Positions 42,971 through 51,139 of a stretch of DNA of 64,000 nt are shown here, in pieces. This DNA is from Bacillota bacterium (GTDB lineage: Bacteria > Bacillota > Clostridia > Acetivibrionales > DSM-27016). Under the pieces are notes generated by a model. That model saw nothing but the letters and a program-made list of their open reading frames with translations, did not search any database and was not told where the DNA came from. The number at the start of each line of letters is the position of its first letter. Within the stretch, counting starts at the first letter, position 1. Both the position numbers and the translations under genes were made by a program. Location: the NCBI GenBank assembly GCA_023390115.1, contig JAEWDM010000007.1:66665-130664 (forward strand). Direction: 5' to 3'.

Positions 42971-44617
42971 TTCACCCGGCAGCTCTTGTTCCATTTGTGT
43001 ATTTCCCTTAAAGGTAATCCGGACACGATCGGCGGATAAAACCTCCACCGTATCGATCACAGCCTTGGCCACATCCTCCCGGTATTCTTTCAGGCTGAGA
43101 TCGGTATGTTCCATCAGGTAAAGCAGCTCATGAATTCGGGCTTGTGTATTTTGGGCGAGCATGGTCTGCTCTTGATGTTCGCCAAGCTGCCCCTGCAGAC
43201 CCTTTATCTCTGCAGCGATTTCCTCAAACTTGGCATCGAAGTAATCCGCACCGGCACTGGATTTGGAGCTGAGTTCCACTAAATCCATCATCACACTTTG
43301 CAGCTCGGCGATACGGTTTTGGACAGCCGCTTCATTGAAGCTGTCATCATCCTGTGAACCGATGGCCAGCCGCAGGCCTGCCTTGAGGGTTTTGATGACA
43401 TCGGCCTTATCCTCATCCAGCCGGTTCAGGGCGGTGACAATCGCTTGATGCAATCGGCTTTCCTCAATGGTAGGGGATTCCTTGCAGTATTTCGTGCCGT
43501 ATTCCAAGCGGTTGATGCAGCGCCAGACCACCTTTTTCTTACCATTCCTCGCCCAAGTGACCCTGCGGTATTGTGTACCGCATTCACCGCAGCAGAGAAG
43601 CTCGGTCAGCGCATATTTGCTGCTGTATTTTCCTTTTTCGGTTTTAACCGCTTTCTTGGCCACTTTTCGCTTACCGGCTCTCCGGGCGATTTCCTCCTGT
43701 ACAAGGTTGAATAAATCCTTTGAAATAATCGGCTCATGGTTCCCTGTTACATAATACTGTGGGATTTCGCCGTTGTTTTTCCGGGTTTCCTTGGTTAAGC
43801 AGTCCACCACATAGGTTTTCTGCAGCAGGGCATCGCCGATGTAACGCTCGTTCCGGAGCATATATTGCAGTACGCCAACTGACCATTCCTGCTTACCGGT
43901 GGGAGAGAGAATGTTGTCTGCCTCCAGCGATTCCTTTATTTTTCGGACGCTGGCACCGGAGTAATAGCTCCTGAAAATCCGCTTGACAATTTCCGCTTCC
44001 TCCGGCACAATTTCGGGCTGACCGTCCTCACCTTTTTCGTAACCTAAAATGCGGGAATATTGAAAGGGCACCTTTCCGCTTTTGAAGCTCTGGCGCTTGC
44101 CCCATGTGACGTTGCGGCTGATGGACTCACTCTCAGCCTGCGCAAACCCGCTGAGGAAGCACAGCGCCATTTCGCTGGCCATCTCCATCGTATTGATGCC
44201 CTCTTTTTCAAAGATGATAGGGATGCCCTTTGCCTTGAGTTTCCGGATATACCCGATGGCATCCAGCGTGTTTCTGGAAAACCGGGAAACGGATTTGGTC
44301 AGCACCATATCGACTTTGCCTTTTTCACACAGTGCCATGAGCTTGAGAAACTCGGTACGTTTTTTGGCGCTGGTTCCGGTGATGCCCTCATCGGCAAAAA
44401 TACCGGCAAGCTCCCAATCCTTGTTTTTGTTAATTTTCTCCGTGTAATAAGCAATCTGCGCAGCGTAGCTGGACTGCTGTTCTTCCTGTTCGGTGCTGAC
44501 CCGGCAGTAGGCCGCCACACGCAGCTTTCTCTTTCTGGCATTGGGCTTGGTTAAAAGAATATTGGCGGGGATTATATCAACCCTTTTCTGTACAGGTGCT
44601 ATCGTTTGTGTTTGCAT
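42968..44617 (-). CDS. Large serine recombinase (integrase candidate 1)
   Basis: A 549-aa site-specific recombinase. The resolvase domain has the catalytic Ser41 in VAAYCRVSTEQEE, with FADEGITGTSAKKR, TKSVSRFSRNTLD and SISRNVTWGKRQS. The Recombinase domain follows (EAEIVKRIFRSYYSG, LRNERYIGDALLQKTY), then a zinc ribbon (CCGECGTQYRR...CINR...YC) and a coiled-coil C-terminus. Such enzymes integrate and excise ICEs and phages using short att sites. AGGAG precedes the ATG. It lies nearest the presumed element end. Confidence 0.93.
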   Translation of the reverse strand: MQTQTIAPVQKRVDIIPANILLTKPNARKRKLRVAAYCRVSTEQEEQQSSYAAQIAYYTEKINKNKDWELAGIFADEGITGTSAKKRTEFLKLMALCEKGKVDMVLTKSVSRFSRNTLDAIGYIRKLKAKGIPIIFEKEGINTMEMASEMALCFLSGFAQAESESISRNVTWGKRQSFKSGKVPFQYSRILGYEKGEDGQPEIVPEEAEIVKRIFRSYYSGASVRKIKESLEADNILSPTGKQEWSVGVLQYMLRNERYIGDALLQKTYVVDCLTKETRKNNGEIPQYYVTGNHEPIISKDLFNLVQEEIARRAGKRKVAKKAVKTEKGKYSSKYALTELLCCGECGTQYRRVTWARNGKKKVVWRCINRLEYGTKYCKESPTIEESRLHQAIVTALNRLDEDKADVIKTLKAGLRLAIGSQDDDSFNEAAVQNRIAELQSVMMDLVELSSKSSAGADYFDAKFEEIAAEIKGLQGQLGEHQEQTMLAQNTQARIHELLYLMEHTDLSLKEYREDVAKAVIDTVEVLSADRVRITFKGNTQMEQELPGE

Positions 44618-44622
44618 GGCGG

Positions 44623-45486
44623 TTACTCCTTTCCTGCCTGATTCTGAATCAGCTTTCCGTTGATCATCCTAAGCCACAGGCTGCCGTCCGCATCAATGAC
44701 CACCTGCTTGACGGTATCCTCAAATAATCCGATTGAAAAGGCATCCAGCGGCGGCTGTTTCTCGAATATTGCCAGTAACCGGCGGGTTAAGTATTCCGGC
44801 TCCGTATCGGTGCAGGCCTCATATTTTGCGGCGGCACAGCCGAATATCAGCAGCTTGATGTAGTCGCTGTCCACCTCGCTTTTTTCAAGCTCCCGGTTGA
44901 TTTGGTTTTCCGTCCGGGCAACGTCGAGGGAATAATTTTCCCGGTGCGGTGAAGGCAGTTGCAGCAGGCTCGGCTCACAGATGATGGTGTTCAGAATAGC
45001 CGTTACGCTCTCCAGCAGGACTTGGTCTGTGATTCTCTTGGGTGTGATGCGCCCCTCGGCGGAGCAGCACCATGCTTCATAGTTTTTGCTTCTGCCATCC
45101 CTTTTGTATTTGGCTCCACAAGCCCCACAAATCGCCTTACTGCGGATACTGTCCAGTTCCTCGGATAAAGGCTCCCCTCGGCTTTTCTGCCCGATTAGGG
45201 CGGTTACAGCTCTAAACGTGTCGGCAGGGAGTATCGGCGGGAAGTCATCACCACCGCAGTAGCGTGAGTTTTCCAGCATCCGCTTGACCATATGCTTGTT
45301 CCAGTCGGTGCGGTTCTCCATATAGGGAGTGTCCTTGGCGGCGAGGCTTTCGGCAATCCGGCGATAAGACATTCCGGCTTGATAATCCTCGAAAACCTGA
45401 CGAACCACAGAGGCTTCCGCTTCATGGATGCACAGCGTACCATTTTGGATATGATAACCGAAAGGAGGGTACCGGTTTTTCTTCAT
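44623..45486 (-). CDS. Recombinase-domain protein lacking the serine catalytic domain
   Basis: A 287-aa protein containing only the downstream half of a large serine recombinase: EASVVRQVFEDYQAGMSYRR, LENSRYCGGDDFPPIL, a zinc ribbon AICGACGAKYKRDGRS...WCC, and a helical tail. The resolvase domain with the nucleophilic Ser is absent. It starts naturally, with GGAGG 10 nt before the ATG and a 4-nt overlap with the upstream recombinase, so it is not a simple truncation. A DNA-binding partner of the two full enzymes is a reasonable inference. Confidence 0.85.
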   Translation of the reverse strand: MKKNRYPPFGYHIQNGTLCIHEAEASVVRQVFEDYQAGMSYRRIAESLAAKDTPYMENRTDWNKHMVKRMLENSRYCGGDDFPPILPADTFRAVTALIGQKSRGEPLSEELDSIRSKAICGACGAKYKRDGRSKNYEAWCCSAEGRITPKRITDQVLLESVTAILNTIICEPSLLQLPSPHRENYSLDVARTENQINRELEKSEVDSDYIKLLIFGCAAAKYEACTDTEPEYLTRRLLAIFEKQPPLDAFSIGLFEDTVKQVVIDADGSLWLRMINGKLIQNQAGKE

Positions 45487-47057
45487 CGCCCGAACACCTC
45501 CTTTGGCAGCTGCTCGGTAAAGGCAAAGCCACCGATGAGGCAGAATTTCAGCTTATCCTGCTTGGTGACGACAATCTGATTGACAATGCTGTGAAACAGG
45601 GTTTCGTCAAAGCTGGTCAGGTACGGTACTCCTTGTTCCATCAGCTCCATCAGAAGCCTACAGTCGGAAATCATCCCATCGTCCGCATCGCTTTCCAACA
45701 ATCTGCGGCGGTTGCGCTTCAGGAGGTCAAGCTGCTGGTTGATTTCATTATTTTTGTGCATAAAAATAGCAGAGTCCATGTAACCTTTCGTCCTAAGACG
45801 ATTCAGTACCAGACTCTGCTTGGTGAGCTCCGCTATTTCTTTATTGATGCTTCCGACTTTTGCATCGCTCATGGTGATTTTGGACTTGAGATCCATCAGC
45901 GAATTCAAAGCCGGGGAAAGAATAGAGCGGCTATTCGGTTCTAGCTTGTTAACCATTCGGATAAATGCCTGTATGATGGCATCCTCCCGGATTTGGCGGA
46001 TTTCGCACAGCTCCTTGCTGCGGAAGTGCTTATGGCAGACCCAATAGGTTTTTCCATTGGTCACCCGGCGGGAGAAGCTCGTGCCGCATTTTCCGCATCG
46101 GATTTTCTGTGAGAAAGCATACTGCCTGCCACGACCCTTATTGGGATAAAGGGAGTTACGGGCTTTCATCAGCTGCTGCGCCTGCTCAAACTCCGACCGG
46201 CTGATGAGCGGCTCATGGGAACCGGTGATGTAATAGCGGTCACGCTCGCCCTTGTTGCGCTTGGTTTGAAAAGGCATGGTATCGGTAGTGTAGGATTTCT
46301 GCAGCAGGGCATCGCCGATGTAGCGCTCGCTTTTCAGGATATAGCTGACGGCGGTATAGAGCCAGCTGACTTCTCCATTTTTGCAGGGAATGCCATCGGC
46401 ATTCAGCTCATATGCAATCTGCTCCATGCTCTTACCGGAGAGGTAGCTTGCAAATATCCGGCGCACCACCGGGGCTTCCTTGGGATTGGGAACCAACGTA
46501 TTGTCTGCAAGGTTGTATCCGTAGGGAGCACAGCAGCAAGTGAAACTGCCGTTTTGCATCCTCCGGGCGTAGCTCCAGCGCATATTGTTGGAGATGGAGG
46601 TGGATTCCTCCTGAGCGATGGAGCTGAAGGCTCCGATCATCATCTCATCGTGCATATCCGCTGTTTTGAGGCCATCTTCCTCAAATTCCACCTCGATGCC
46701 GAGGGCTTTCAGCTCCCGGACGGTGGAGAGACAGTCGTGGATGTTTCTTGCAAACCGGGAAACGGACTTTACAAGGATGCGGTCGATTTTGCCTTTCCTG
46801 CAGTCGGAAAGCATCCGCTGGAATTCCTCCCGCTTGTCCGACCGTGTTCCGGTGATGCCCTCATCGGCGTAAATGTCCACCAGCTCCCATTCGTCATTTC
46901 CGGCAATCAGGGAGGTGTAATGCTCCATCTGCACGGAAAAAGAATTCAGCTGGTCTGCCGAATCGCTGCTGACTCTGGCGTAGGCACAGACACGCAGCTT
47001 GGGCGGGGCATAGCGGTAAACGGCGTTTACCGGCTCAATAACCTGTACCTGCGGCAT
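45483..47057 (-). CDS. Large serine recombinase (integrase candidate 2)
   Basis: A 524-aa recombinase. Catalytic Ser30 is in VCAYARVSSDSADQ; YADEGITGTRSDKREEF and VKSVSRFARNIHDC complete the resolvase domain. The Recombinase domain (APVVRRIFASYLSGKSMEQI, LKSERYIGDALLQKSY), zinc ribbon (RCGKCGTSFSRR...VCHKHF) and a coiled coil follow. AAAGGAGG precedes the ATG. Its stop overlaps the start of the catalytic-domain-less recombinase. Confidence 0.93.
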   Translation of the reverse strand: MPQVQVIEPVNAVYRYAPPKLRVCAYARVSSDSADQLNSFSVQMEHYTSLIAGNDEWELVDIYADEGITGTRSDKREEFQRMLSDCRKGKIDRILVKSVSRFARNIHDCLSTVRELKALGIEVEFEEDGLKTADMHDEMMIGAFSSIAQEESTSISNNMRWSYARRMQNGSFTCCCAPYGYNLADNTLVPNPKEAPVVRRIFASYLSGKSMEQIAYELNADGIPCKNGEVSWLYTAVSYILKSERYIGDALLQKSYTTDTMPFQTKRNKGERDRYYITGSHEPLISRSEFEQAQQLMKARNSLYPNKGRGRQYAFSQKIRCGKCGTSFSRRVTNGKTYWVCHKHFRSKELCEIRQIREDAIIQAFIRMVNKLEPNSRSILSPALNSLMDLKSKITMSDAKVGSINKEIAELTKQSLVLNRLRTKGYMDSAIFMHKNNEINQQLDLLKRNRRRLLESDADDGMISDCRLLMELMEQGVPYLTSFDETLFHSIVNQIVVTKQDKLKFCLIGGFAFTEQLPKEVFGR

Positions 47058-47181
47058 GGCGGCACCTCCTTTGGTTTTCGTGAATTCATGTGTGACAGCT
47101 CCTTTCGTGTAAGTTCAATACCTCTAAGGTATTAGCACATACACTACCACAGAGATGCGGACATAGCTATCACAATTACTA

Positions 47182-47337
47182 CTAAATAATCCGGAGCCTC
47201 GGCTTGTATTTTTCGACCACAAATTCGTCTGCAATCTGAAATTCCGCAGGGCTGATTTTGCCCTGTTCCAGCAGATAGGTGAGGAAGTTATGTGCCATTA
47301 AATAACGGACTTCGTTGACCGGTTCTGTTTTCGTCAT
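47182..47337 (-). CDS. SHOCT-like mini-protein in the recombinase operon
   Basis: A 51-aa protein: MTKTEPVNEVRYLMAHNFLT, then YLLEQGKISPAEFQIADEFV, ending YKPRLRII. The middle matches the short C-terminal (SHOCT) helix-hairpin layout, LLxxGxIxxxEF. GGAGG lies 6-7 nt before the ATG and it sits 11 bp after the degenerate resolvase gene, so expression is likely. Function unknown; such proteins recur next to serine recombinases in clostridial elements. Confidence 0.75.
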   Translation of the reverse strand: MTKTEPVNEVRYLMAHNFLTYLLEQGKISPAEFQIADEFVVEKYKPRLRII

Positions 47338-47348
47338 AGCGGTTCCTC

Positions 47349-47720
47349 CTAACCCAATTGAAACGGCGGCGTTTCAAAATCAGACAGCTTGATTTCTCCC
47401 TCCATCGGAGAGAAAATACTGATCCTGCAGCCACTGATTGTTTGAATGAAGTTGACGGTCTTTACCATATCCCGCCCGATCTGGCTCATCGAATCCACCA
47501 GCAGAACCTGAAAGCTCCCAGCCTTTGCTGCTTTCAAAACAGCCCGCAGGCCGGGACGGTTAAAGTTCAGGCCGCTGCCCAAGTCCTGAGAAGAACCGAC
47601 AACGGTAAAGCCCATCTGTGCGGCGTAGGTTTCCAGTCTTTCATATTGCCCTTTCAAAACACCGTGGGTATCCTCCGGCGCATCGATGCGGCAGTAAATC
47701 CATGCGGATTTTCTGTCCAT
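47349..47720 (-). CDS. Degenerate resolvase-domain protein
   Basis: This 123-aa protein has the resolvase N-terminal fold only: SAWIYCRIDAPEDTHG, YERLETYAAQMGFTVVG, LGSGLNFNRPGLRAVLKAAK and VLLVDSMSQIGRD. The residue equivalent to the catalytic Ser of YxRVS is changed (YCRIDA), so it should not cut DNA. Without a DNA-binding domain it may form mixed complexes with the active recombinases. AAGGAGG precedes the ATG. Between mazF-like and SHOCT genes. Confidence 0.8.
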   Translation of the reverse strand: MDRKSAWIYCRIDAPEDTHGVLKGQYERLETYAAQMGFTVVGSSQDLGSGLNFNRPGLRAVLKAAKAGSFQVLLVDSMSQIGRDMVKTVNFIQTISGCRISIFSPMEGEIKLSDFETPPFQLG

Positions 47721-47736
47721 AGAAAAATTCCTCCTT

Positions 47737-48117
47737 TCACAAGCTCAGGCTCATTTGCGGTTCCGGCAGCAGGGCATCAAGTCCGAAGCTTACAGCTAAG
47801 GCTTCATTGACCTGCTGCATCTGCGGCTCCCTCAAATGGCCTATGTACTCACGCAGGCGGGAACGGTCAATGGTTCGCACCTGCTCCAGCAGCACAAGGG
47901 AATTCTGCCGCAGACCATACTGCTGGCTGCACAGCCGGATATGGGTGGGCAGAGGGTTCTTTTCGGTACGGCTGGTGATGGCGGCCACGATGACGGTAGG
48001 ACTGTAGCGGTTTCCGATATCGTTTTGGACTATCAAAATAGGCCTGATACCGCCCTGCTCACAGCCCACAACCGGAGTTAAATCGGCGTAGAACATATCG
48101 CCCTTATAAATACGCAT
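47737..48117 (-). CDS. PemK/MazF-family endoribonuclease-like protein
   Basis: A 126-aa protein: IYKGDMFYADLTPVVGCEQG, GIRPILIVQNDIGN, TVIVAAITSRTEKNPLPTHI, LRQNSLVLLEQVRTID and RLREYIGHL match MazF/PemK, including the conserved Arg and Thr around the RNA cleavage site. No antitoxin-like gene lies upstream: the next gene upstream is over 600 bp away. In these elements it may be a regulator or orphan toxin. GGAGG precedes the ATG. Confidence 0.88.
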   Translation of the reverse strand: MRIYKGDMFYADLTPVVGCEQGGIRPILIVQNDIGNRYSPTVIVAAITSRTEKNPLPTHIRLCSQQYGLRQNSLVLLEQVRTIDRSRLREYIGHLREPQMQQVNEALAVSFGLDALLPEPQMSLSL

Positions 48118-48741
48118 TTCGCATTCCTCCTATCTCTTTTTTGAAATCAGTGTTATATCACAAGGATAAGGACAGCCGCCGCTTGTGACCAAGTTTACCC
48201 GCAAGACAGCTGTCCTCATAGTTTCTGATATAACAAAACTCTTGTTCTTCGTTTTCTGCTGCTTCTATTCGACACTACTCCCCGAAGCAGAACACCACAG
48301 GCAGAGTGCCTGCGGCATAAGGACGATTCCGTCCTTGGGCAGTCAGCTTAAACCAGCCTTGGTTATTGGCTGTCATGGGACTCTCACCCCCGCCGGGTTC
48401 TCCGGCGGCTGCACCCATTGCGATGTCTGTGGCTGTGCAGAAGTATCATTGTAGGCTGTTCAGGTCATGGCGGGGCAATCTACCACAGATTGCTTTTCGG
48501 ACGGACATTTCTCGCTCGGCACCTTTGATGCTATCGTATTGACGGATAGCTCTGACCTATCCGCAGATGGTCTTGGCGTGTCCTCCAAAGCCGCTTTCCC
48601 CTCATCGGAGCTGAACAGCTAACGTATTTAAGCTGCTGGATATAACCGAATGGCTCGGTGTTTTTCAAGGAACACGAGGGAGATAGAAAATCCCCCTCAC
48701 TTCTATAAAGGAAAAAGTGAGGGGGCGTACAACCGAAAAAA
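48118..48741. other. Highly structured non-coding region with six perfect hairpins
   Basis: About 620 bp with no credible gene. At 48151-48235 two arm pairs (TGTTATATCA/TGATATAACA and AGGACAGC/GCTGTCCT) form a large stem. Then come, in order, perfect hairpins CAGGCA/TGCCTG (48298-48312), AAGGACG/CGTCCTT (48319-48336), CCGCCGG/CCGGCGG (48390-48408), CTGCAC/GTGCAG (48409-48440), GCAATCT/AGATTGC followed by TTTT (48475-48497) and CGGATAG/CTATCCG (48543-48563). It could be a structured RNA, an origin of transfer, or an integration region. The strand of any RNA is not certain; TTTT after the fifth hairpin suggests plus. Confidence 0.6.
48692..48725 (-). terminator. Terminator of the sigma-like gene
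   Basis: CCCCCTCACTT (48692-48702) pairs with AAGTGAGGGGG (48715-48725). On the minus strand it is followed by ATTTTC, directly after the sigma-like gene. Confidence 0.8.
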
Positions 48742-49155
48742 TTAGAAATCAATCATTTTTTTCAGTTTGTCCAGTATTTTCTTTTTGCGTTTACTGATGG
48801 CCTGTTGCGTGACCAATAGTTCTGCAGCCAGATCTGCTTCCTTTTTATCATTAAAAAACAATTCGTCAACGAGGGAGCGTTCATCTTCCGGCAAGGATTG
48901 AAGAGCAATCCACAGTGCCTCCAGCTGTTCCTGATGAATGAGCCTGTCCACGATGTCCGGCTGAACACGGACTATGAGGTAATCAATATTGACGCCGTCC
49001 TCCCGGAATCGCTCCAGCGACAATTCGTTCTGGCGGATCAGCTTATCCTGATAGCGTTCCGCTTCCCGCTCTTTATGGTAGGCACGGTAGACGGCCTCGC
49101 TGACCTCTACACGCTGCTTTTTTACAACAATGGTATATTTTTTGTTCTCTGACAT
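48742..49155 (-). CDS. Sigma-70 region-4-like regulator of the mobile element
   Basis: A 137-aa protein. The N-terminal half is charged (AYHKEREAERYQDKLIRQNE) and the C-terminal 60 residues are sigma region 4: LPEDERSLVDELFFNDKKEA, then DLAAELLVTQQAISKRKKKI as helix-turn-helix. It resembles the small sigma-like proteins of Tn916/Tn1549-type elements (Orf7 class) that regulate transfer or excision. AGGAGG precedes the ATG. A possible attenuator lies about 85-135 bp upstream. Confidence 0.85.
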   Translation of the reverse strand: MSENKKYTIVVKKQRVEVSEAVYRAYHKEREAERYQDKLIRQNELSLERFREDGVNIDYLIVRVQPDIVDRLIHQEQLEALWIALQSLPEDERSLVDELFFNDKKEADLAAELLVTQQAISKRKKKILDKLKKMIDF

Positions 49156-49238
49156 ATGCTTGTCCTCCTAATTTTCAAAATGTGATTGAAAACGAAGGAC
49201 AAGAGGCGGTGACCGGCATCGGGGTATGATTATGTGCA

Positions 49239-49287
49239 GCAAAAAAAGAGCATACCGATTGACATGACCGTCCGTTGGCACGCTCTT
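49239..49287 (-). terminator. Terminator-like hairpin in the leader of the sigma-like gene (possible attenuator)
   Basis: Minus strand: AAGAGCGTGCC, 20-nt loop, GGTATGCTCTT then TTTTTTGC. The 11-bp stem has two G-U pairs. It lies upstream of, and in the same direction as, the sigma-like gene, but downstream of no gene. Confidence 0.65.
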
Positions 49288-49464
49288 ATATGTTATTTCA
49301 TGTTTTACATGCTCTGGTGGTTCGTGTTGGTGGGCATAGCTATCCGCTAGGCAACATAGGCTTTTTTTAAGAAATCACCTATGTAAGCATCTATTATGAA
49401 GATAGCCTAATGTCGCTGCAGCAAATGCGCAGCGGTGTAGTCTGTATCGACCAACACATAAGAA

Positions 49465-49496
49465 ATCCCCCCAAACTTCACGGGTTTGGAGGGATG
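49465..49496 (-). terminator. Terminator of the ABC exporter operon
   Basis: Minus strand: ATCCCTCCAAAC, short loop, GTTTGGGGGGAT, then TTCTTATG. About 105 bp after the permease stop codon. Confidence 0.7.
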
Positions 49497-49510
49497 CTTT
49501 AGATATTCAG

Positions 49511-49556
49511 GCATGAAGAATGACCCGCCAAAGCGCCGTTTTTTTATATGGCGGGT
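49511..49556 (+). repeat. Direct repeat copy 1 flanking the ABC/MerR cassette
   Basis: 46 bp beginning GCATGAAGAATGACCCGCCA and ending TGGCGGGT; it matches 52055-52100 at 40 of 46 positions in the same orientation. It contains an internal CCCGCCA/TGGCGGG stem around a T-run. Confidence 0.85.
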
Positions 49557-49602
49557 ATAAAATAGAGCTAAAACCTCAAATTGTGATTTGGACTCGCTTA
49601 GG

Positions 49603-50346
49603 TTACTCCCATTTAAAAAACCGAATGGAAATACCGCCGCAAACTACCGCAATGATTCCCATAACCGCAAGAGGAAACAGTACGCCCTCAACCGGCAGCC
49701 CAAGTGAGGTGGCTTTCAAAAGCTTAATTCCCTGTGTTAAAGGCATAACGTCCGCTATCCTCTGCAGCGATGCAGGCATAACCTCATAGGGTAATGTTGC
49801 TCCGGAGAAAATCAGCATGGGGAAGTAAAGTACACTTGCAAGGATACTTGCGGTTTTCATGTTCGGAGAAAGTCCGCCGACCAGCATTCCGATGCTGAAC
49901 ATAGAAAGCATAACAAGGACAAAGGAACCTAAAAACGGAAGGAAATCACCCTGCAGCCAGACTCCGAAAAATAGAGCAGCAACCAGATAGACCAGCACAA
50001 GCGCAATAAAAGAATATATGGAGTAGATTGTTACCTGTACTGCCAGTAGCAGGGACGGGCTTGATGGTGTTACCTGAAACCGCTTTAGAATTTTCTTTTG
50101 CCGATAGTCGGAAATCACAAGGGGCAGCCCCATGACGCCTCCTGCACAAATGGCAATGGTTGAAATGGCACCGAAGGACTGTTCCAGAAAGCTGTAACCT
50201 GCACTGTCATATGCGGGTTTGTTTCCATAAATCATGCCAAGCAGTATCACCATAACAACCGGCATACAAATGGCAAAAATAATCATATCCATTCCACGAA
50301 AAGACAATTTCATCTGTGTTCTCAGCGTAGTGAAAAACTTATTCAT
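49603..50346 (-). CDS. ABC-2 type transporter permease
   Basis: A 247-aa membrane protein with six hydrophobic segments: IIFAICMPVVMVILLGMIYG, FGAISTIAICAGGVMGLPLV, YSFIALVLVYLVAALFFG, FLGSFVLVMLSMFSIGMLVG, ILASVLYFPMLIFSGATLPY and the last near the C-terminus. The MPLTQGIKLLK motif is typical of the DrrB/NodJ class of drug or lipid exporters. ATG at 50346 overlaps the ATPase stop by 8 nt (ATGAATAA). Forms a half-exporter with the ATPase; regulated by the adjacent MerR protein. Confidence 0.9.
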   Translation of the reverse strand: MNKFFTTLRTQMKLSFRGMDMIIFAICMPVVMVILLGMIYGNKPAYDSAGYSFLEQSFGAISTIAICAGGVMGLPLVISDYRQKKILKRFQVTPSSPSLLLAVQVTIYSIYSFIALVLVYLVAALFFGVWLQGDFLPFLGSFVLVMLSMFSIGMLVGGLSPNMKTASILASVLYFPMLIFSGATLPYEVMPASLQRIADVMPLTQGIKLLKATSLGLPVEGVLFPLAVMGIIAVVCGGISIRFFKWE

Positions 50347-51067
50347 TGTCATCAGCCTCCTCTCCCGTAAACCACAGGTATGCTTCTTCCAGCTTTTCAT
50401 ATGGACTTTTTGCAATTGCCTCTGGAATCGTACCACAGAAGAGAAATTGCCCGTCTTTCAAAATTCCAATTCTGTCGCAAAGCTCCTCTACCTCGTCCAT
50501 AAAATGAGAGGTTAACAGGATCGTCAATCCCTTTTCCTTTAGCTCCTTTAAGCTTTTCCAGACACTTCTTCTCGCTCTTGTGTCAAGACCGGTGGTCAGC
50601 TCATCCAAGAACACCACCTGCGGATTTGGAATGAGCGCAAGGATAATGAACAGCTTTTGTTTTTGACCTCCGGACAATTCACTGACGAAGCTCTTTTCCT
50701 TGTCTGCAAGTCCGAACCGGCTCAACAATTCCCTGTAGCTGGCAGGATTTCTGTACAGACAGCTGGTTTCCTGACAAAGCTCGTCCACCCGGATTTTATC
50801 AGGGTAATTTGCTTCCTGAAATTGAACACCTACTTGTTCAAATAGTTTTTTGCGTTCTCTCCCGGGACTCATTCCTAAAATAGAAACACTGCCTCCATCT
50901 GCTTTTCTGGTATTTAAGATACATTCGATCATGGTGCTTTTTCCCGCACCATTGGCTCCCAGCAATCCGAAAACCTCTCCTTTGGGTATGGACAGGTCAA
51001 TGCCGTTAAGGACATGTAGGTCACCGTATGCTTTACGTAACTCTGAAATCTTAATAATGGATTCCAT
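50339..51067 (-). CDS. ABC transporter ATP-binding protein
   Basis: A 242-aa nucleotide-binding subunit. Walker A GLLGANGAGKSTMIECIL, Q-loop VGVQFQEANYPD, signature ELSGGQKQKLFIILAL, Walker B PQVVFLDELTTGLD and H-loop LLTSHFMDEVEELCDRI. The Walker B is followed by Leu-Thr in place of the usual Pro-Thr. DrrA-type drug exporter class. AAGGAGG precedes ATG at 51067; the longer frame upstream has no site. Confidence 0.94.
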   Translation of the reverse strand: MESIIKISELRKAYGDLHVLNGIDLSIPKGEVFGLLGANGAGKSTMIECILNTRKADGGSVSILGMSPGRERKKLFEQVGVQFQEANYPDKIRVDELCQETSCLYRNPASYRELLSRFGLADKEKSFVSELSGGQKQKLFIILALIPNPQVVFLDELTTGLDTRARRSVWKSLKELKEKGLTILLTSHFMDEVEELCDRIGILKDGQFLFCGTIPEAIAKSPYEKLEEAYLWFTGEEADDNE

Positions 51068-51139
51068 TTTTCTTCCCTCCTTTGCTTGTTGTGAAGTTAG
51101 GTTATCACACTGCAAAAGAGTGGTGGTAAAGTGGAGACT

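Larger units (their letters stand above)
49156..49602. other. Leader and junction region upstream of the sigma-like gene
   Basis: About 450 bp without a gene. It holds, from low to high coordinate: the leader of the sigma-like gene, a strong minus-strand terminator-like hairpin, the ABC-operon terminator, and the first copy of the 46-bp direct repeat. No promoter was clear by eye. Confidence 0.6.

Noticed and set aside
46215..47135. Plus-strand open frame of about 306 codons
   Set aside because: Antisense to a serine recombinase with intact catalytic and zinc motifs; explained by GC-rich codon bias.
47737..48117. A toxin-antitoxin pair
   Set aside because: The MazF-like gene has no antitoxin-like partner on either side, so I list it only as a MazF-family protein.
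48185..48454. 89-codon plus-strand frame in the structured region
   Set aside because: No ribosome site, no recognisable protein pattern, and it runs through several perfect hairpins.
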